Assembly: GCA_963973795.1 (NCBI GenBank)
Contig: CAXBAF010000017.1
Coordinates: 1 to 64,000, forward strand
Direction: 5' to 3'
Source of the DNA: UBA1926 sp002337215
GTDB taxonomy: Bacteria; Planctomycetota; Phycisphaerae; Phycisphaerales; UBA1924
Length of the DNA: 64,000 nucleotides
Below the pieces are notes generated by a model. It was not told where the DNA came from and did no database searches. It worked only from the letters and a program-made list of their open reading frames with translations. The position numbers and the translations under genes were made by a program. Position 1 is the first letter of the stretch, and each line of letters opens with the position of its first letter. Below, piece by piece: positions 61,227 to 64,000 of the stretch.

Positions 61227-61724
61227 ATGACCGACCGCACACCCCAGCCCGACACCGTGTCCCTCGCCGGCGGCGAGCGCGCGCACGACGTCGCGTCCCC
61301 CGCGGGCCGGCTCGTCCCGGTCATCGGGCTCTGGGGCGGGGGCGCGGCCCTCCTCGCGATCGCGATCGCCTGGAGCCGGGGTGTCTCGGATTCGGCGGCG
61401 ATCGGCGCGGTGACGGTCTTCGCGGCCGCCGCGGCCGGGGTTCTTCTCCTGTTGAAACTGGCGCCCCGCCCGATCGCCAAGTGGGCGTTCCCGGTGCTGG
61501 GGGCCCAGATGGTGCGCACGATGCTCGCCCCGGCGCTCGGGCTCGCGGTCTACTTCCTGACCGTCCCGATGATGCAGACCGAGCCCAAGGCGTTCTGGTT
61601 GACCCTGCTCGCGGTCTCGGCGGCGATGCTCGTCGGCGAAACGATCGCGGTCTCGAACATGTTCGGCTCGGCGAGCCGGTCCTCCCAAGGGGACACCAAC
61701 GCCGGGCGGGAGGCAGTCGCGTGA
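61227..61724 (+). CDS. AtpI-like small membrane protein of the ATP synthase operon
   Basis: About 165 residues with four membrane helices (about 28-48, 57-77, 91-111, 121-141) and a polar C-terminus. The layout and place just before atpB are those of ATP synthase protein I, although sequence identity to AtpI is low. The start at 61227 lacks an evident ribosome site; an in-frame ATG at 61131 would add 32 residues. Its stop codon shares a base with the atpB start (TGATG), so the two are coupled. Confidence 0.7.
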   Translation: MTDRTPQPDTVSLAGGERAHDVASPAGRLVPVIGLWGGGAALLAIAIAWSRGVSDSAAIGAVTVFAAAAAGVLLLLKLAPRPIAKWAFPVLGAQMVRTMLAPALGLAVYFLTVPMMQTEPKAFWLTLLAVSAAMLVGETIAVSNMFGSASRSSQGDTNAGREAVA

Positions 61725-62683
61725 TGATGAGCGGCATGATGGACAGTGTGCTGACACTCGCCGCGGGCAACCCCGTCGAGCATGTCATCAACCACAAGAC
61801 CATCGCCACCGATAGCGGGTGGTGGATCTGGTCGTCGAACCAGACCAACCTGGTCCTCAGCGGGCTCATCGTGCTGTTCGTCGGCATGTGGGCCGCCCGG
61901 CAGGTCGAGACTGGAAGCGAAGCCGAGGGGAACGAGCGGTACATCACCACGAACCCGTTCGCGGGGATGATCGAGGTCATCAGCCTCTACCTGCGGGACG
62001 AGATCGTCAAGCCGCTGCTGCACGAGCGCACGAACCGGTTCATGCCCTTCCTGTGGACGCTGTTCTACTTCATCCTCGTCAACAACGTGCTGGGGCTGAT
62101 CCCGTTGCTCGACCTCTGGCACGTGATCATGGGCGAGGTGACCCACACCGCCCCGATCGGCGGCACGGCGACGCAGAACCTGTTCGTCACCGCGGCCCTC
62201 GCGGCCGTCGCCTTCTTCGTGATCAACATCGCGGGCATCCGCGAACTCGGCGCGTGGGAGTACTGCAAGCACCTGACCGGGGGCGCCCCCTGGTATGTCG
62301 CGATCCTGATGGTCCCCATCGAGATCCTCTCGACCTTCATCAAGCCCGTCGCGCTCGCCCTTCGTTTGTTCGCGAACATGACCGCGGGGCACATCCTCGT
62401 CGCGACGCTGTTCATGTTCGTCGGGATGGGCCTGAAAGCGGGCGTTCTGATCGGGTCGGGCGTGACGCTCGTCTCCTCGGTCGCCGCGATCGCGATCTAT
62501 TTCCTCGAGCTTTTCGTCGCGTTCCTCCAGGCGTTCGTGTTTATGTTCCTGACGGCCGTGTTCATCAGCCAGCTCGCCCACCACGGCGACCACGACCACG
62601 CCGACGACCATGCGCACGATCACGACCCGTCGCACGACCCGGTGATGGACGCCGCCGAACGCGGCGAGGTCATCCCGGCCTGA
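61724..62683 (+). CDS. atpB: ATP synthase F0 subunit a
   Basis: About 319 residues, somewhat long. Membrane helices lie at about 35-55, 95-118, 150-172, 188-210 and 225-285. The essential Arg is in the segment VALALRLFANMTAGH. Subunit a forms the half-channels through which protons reach the c-ring. A 30-residue loop before helix two and a C-terminal tail rich in His and Asp (HHGDHDHADDHAHDHD near 293-308) are unusual. GGAGG precedes the start. Next is atpE, 119 bp downstream. Confidence 0.95.
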   Translation: MMSGMMDSVLTLAAGNPVEHVINHKTIATDSGWWIWSSNQTNLVLSGLIVLFVGMWAARQVETGSEAEGNERYITTNPFAGMIEVISLYLRDEIVKPLLHERTNRFMPFLWTLFYFILVNNVLGLIPLLDLWHVIMGEVTHTAPIGGTATQNLFVTAALAAVAFFVINIAGIRELGAWEYCKHLTGGAPWYVAILMVPIEILSTFIKPVALALRLFANMTAGHILVATLFMFVGMGLKAGVLIGSGVTLVSSVAAIAIYFLELFVAFLQAFVFMFLTAVFISQLAHHGDHDHADDHAHDHDPSHDPVMDAAERGEVIPA

Positions 62684-62802
62684 TTGACCGTTTGAACCAG
62701 ACTGTTCCCCCGGGCGGGGCGAGAGCCGTGTCCGACCGATTCGCAACCCGTTTGAAAGCCGCGAGAGACGCGGCGGACTCAGAAAAAGGAAGCGTGAGCA
62801 CC

Positions 62803-63114
62803 ATGAGCATCAAGAGCACCGTCCTCGCCCTCGGCACCCTGGCCCTCTTCCCCGCCCTCGCCGCCGCGCAGCCCGGCACCGTCGAGATCCCCGCTGACAC
62901 GCTCTTCAAGGGCGTCGCGGCGATCGGCGCGGGCCTCGCCGTCATCGGCGGCGGCATCGGCATCGGCCTGATCGGCAAGGGCGCCGTCGAGTCGATCGCC
63001 CGTCAGCCCGAGGCCGGTGGCGCGATCGGTCAGAACATGATCATCGCGGCGGCCCTCATCGAGGGTGCGACCCTATTCGCGGTCGTCGTCGGCCTGCTGA
63101 CCCTCTTCGTCTGA
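62803..63114 (+). CDS. atpE: ATP synthase F0 subunit c with N-terminal signal-like sequence
   Basis: About 103 residues. The N-terminal 25 form a signal-peptide-like segment (TVLALGTLALFPALAAAQPG) before the usual two-helix hairpin. Helix one is AIGAGLAVIGGGIGIGLIGK with the GxGxGxGx packing motif. The loop is ARQPE, the F1-contact motif. Helix two is MIIAAALIEGATLFAVVVGL with the ion-binding Glu in ALIEG. The residues around that Glu (Gly-Ala after it, no Gln in helix one) fit proton, not sodium, binding. A GTG at 62794 is an alternative start. Subunits c with N-terminal extensions are known in some groups. Confidence 0.95.
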   Translation: MSIKSTVLALGTLALFPALAAAQPGTVEIPADTLFKGVAAIGAGLAVIGGGIGIGLIGKGAVESIARQPEAGGAIGQNMIIAAALIEGATLFAVVVGLLTLFV

Positions 63115-63275
63115 TCACGCATCACACCGCCCGCCCGGTGGCTGTCCCGTACGCGGGAACCAGGCCGGGCGGGCCGTTCCGTGCGCACGGCGGGATCTCC
63201 CGGAGTTCCCCCGCGGCGTGTTGAGATTGTCTCGGCCGGGTCCTGTTGGAATCCGGGTCGAACCAGGAGTTGGGC

Positions 63276-63929
63276 ATGTCTCGATCCTTTGCAGCCTCGT
63301 GCACCACGTTGATCGCCGCCCTGGCGATGGTGCTCTCGCTCGCGGCGACGCCCGCGTTCGCCGCCCCCGACGCCGGCCACACCGACACGGCCCACGCCGC
63401 GGACGGTCATGGTGACGCACACGGGCCCGCGACCCCGATCCCGCCCGTCAAGGAAGGCGTCGCGCCCGCGATCACGGCCCTGGTCGTCTTCGCGATCGTG
63501 ATGTTCATCCTGGCGACCAAGGTCTGGCCCACCATCACCGGCGGGCTGGACGAGCGGAACGCGAAGATCCGCGAGGAGATCGCTGCCGCGGAGGCTGCCC
63601 AGAAGCAGGCCCGCGCCGCGCTCGAGGAATACGAGAAGTCGCTCGCGGAGGCCCGCGTCGAGGCCCAGCGGATGCTGGACGAGACGCGGACCCAGCAAGC
63701 GGCACTCGCGGGCGAGCTCAAGGCCAAGGCCGAGCGCGAGCTCAACGAGATGCGCGAGAAGGCCAAGCGTGAGATCGAGACCGCGAAGAAGACCGCGATC
63801 GGCGAGCTGTACGCCGAGAGCGTCAACCTCGCGACGCAGATGGCGGGCAAGATCCTCCAGCGTGAGGTGACGGTCGCCGACCAGCAGCGGATGCTCGAAG
63901 AGGCGCTGGGTGAGATGTCGAAGAACTGA
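63276..63929 (+). CDS. atpF: ATP synthase F0 subunit b
   Basis: About 217 residues, longer than E. coli b (156). A signal peptide (about 1-29) is followed by a His/Asp/Ala-rich stretch (GHTDTAHAADGHGDAHGP), one membrane helix (about 62-82) and a long Glu/Lys/Ala-rich coiled coil (AKIREEIAAAEAAQKQARAA, KAKAERELNEMREKAKREIE) that reaches to the F1 head. AGGAG seven bases upstream fixes the start at 63276. It links F0 to the delta subunit, whose gene probably follows. Confidence 0.94.
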   Translation: MSRSFAASCTTLIAALAMVLSLAATPAFAAPDAGHTDTAHAADGHGDAHGPATPIPPVKEGVAPAITALVVFAIVMFILATKVWPTITGGLDERNAKIREEIAAAEAAQKQARAALEEYEKSLAEARVEAQRMLDETRTQQAALAGELKAKAERELNEMREKAKREIETAKKTAIGELYAESVNLATQMAGKILQREVTVADQQRMLEEALGEMSKN

Positions 63930-63950
63930 TTTCGTCACCGGCCTCCGCCA

Positions 63951-64000
63951 GTGAGGGTGGACGCACGGCGGCCCGCTGCCTCGCCGTCCACCGCGAAATA
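63951..64000 (+). CDS. Possible 5' end of atpH (delta subunit), cut by the window
   Basis: A GTG at 63951 opens a frame that runs off the end of the window, 21 bases after the atpF stop. The 16 visible codons read VRVDARRPAASPSTAK. Position after atpF is where atpH normally stands, but the sequence is too short to recognise the family and no strong ribosome site precedes it. Treat as a prediction from gene order. Confidence 0.3.
   Translation, partial: MRVDARRPAASPSTAK

Noticed and set aside
1..64000. CRISPR arrays, insertion sequences, rRNA, prophage
   Set aside because: No regularly spaced repeats with unique spacers, transposase or integrase motifs, rRNA core sequences or phage structural genes were seen.

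Overview
The window is one contiguous piece of a high-GC bacterial chromosome, densely coded on both strands. It points to a planctomycete of the class Phycisphaerae. Several secreted proteins end in short Pro-Ala/hydrophobic/Arg-Arg-Arg-Arg PEP-CTERM-like tails (369-944, 2718-3410). Others end in the double EF-hand ('GC-type dockerin') tail of the form FGVLDLADI...DLN.DGLFDL.DI...GCP that is common in this group (54927-56777, and variants in 42792-47795). It has lipid A synthesis (lpxA), an F-type ATP synthase operon and several gene families that I know mainly from planctomycetes. This placement is inference from protein style, not a database result.

Layout. 1-70: the 3' end of a tRNA-Arg and its terminator. 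0.3-3.4 kb: two PEP-CTERM proteins, a DUF1579 protein and queE. The second PEP-CTERM gene has a clear cobalamin riboswitch in its leader (3568-3740, minus strand). 3.9-11 kb (minus): phoU, mfd, a ComEA-like helix-hairpin-helix protein and a GH10-like protein that lacks both expected catalytic glutamates. 11.2-12.2 kb: purC. 12.2-22.2 kb (minus): six genes in one direction encoding a TPR-like lipoprotein/exported protein, an ABC permease, its ATPase and three SPFH (HflK/HflC-type) membrane proteins. A second ABC-2 permease is transcribed divergently at 22.96 kb. 24.3-29.5 kb: lipB, lpxA, an MBL-fold hydrolase, a methyltransferase, rsfS and aroB.

29.7-32.7 kb: two genes that I consider the most novel part of the window. 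One is a ParA-type ATPase fused to a C-terminal glycogen-binding (AMPK/CBM48-type) domain that keeps its carbohydrate-contact residues. Beside it is a MinD-like protein that has lost its P-loop. They suggest a ParA-based positioning system for glycogen or another polysaccharide body. 32.8-38.5 kb (minus): clpX, two conserved unknowns, a DUF418 membrane protein with an inserted zinc ribbon, a HAD phosphatase and an acylphosphatase. 38.6-42.5 kb: dnaG and rpoD, separated by a 15-bp minisatellite.

42.8-47.8 kb: two adjacent large secreted proteins with an astacin-like fold in which all zinc ligands and the catalytic glutamate are replaced. 48-54.2 kb: a minimal bifunctional putA, then divergently ribF, an NrnA-type DHH phosphoesterase and an orphan DNA methyltransferase as an overlapping operon, closed by a heptamer tandem repeat and a REP-like inverted repeat pair. 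54.4-56.8 kb: a GNAT acetyltransferase and two EF-hand secreted proteins. 57-60.6 kb: alaS and a nitroreductase. 60.7-64 kb: the ATP synthase F0 genes (atpZ-like, atpI-like, atpB, atpE, atpF, probably the start of atpH).

No rRNA, insertion sequence, CRISPR array or prophage was seen. Many very long open frames opposite real genes are GC-driven shadows and were left out.
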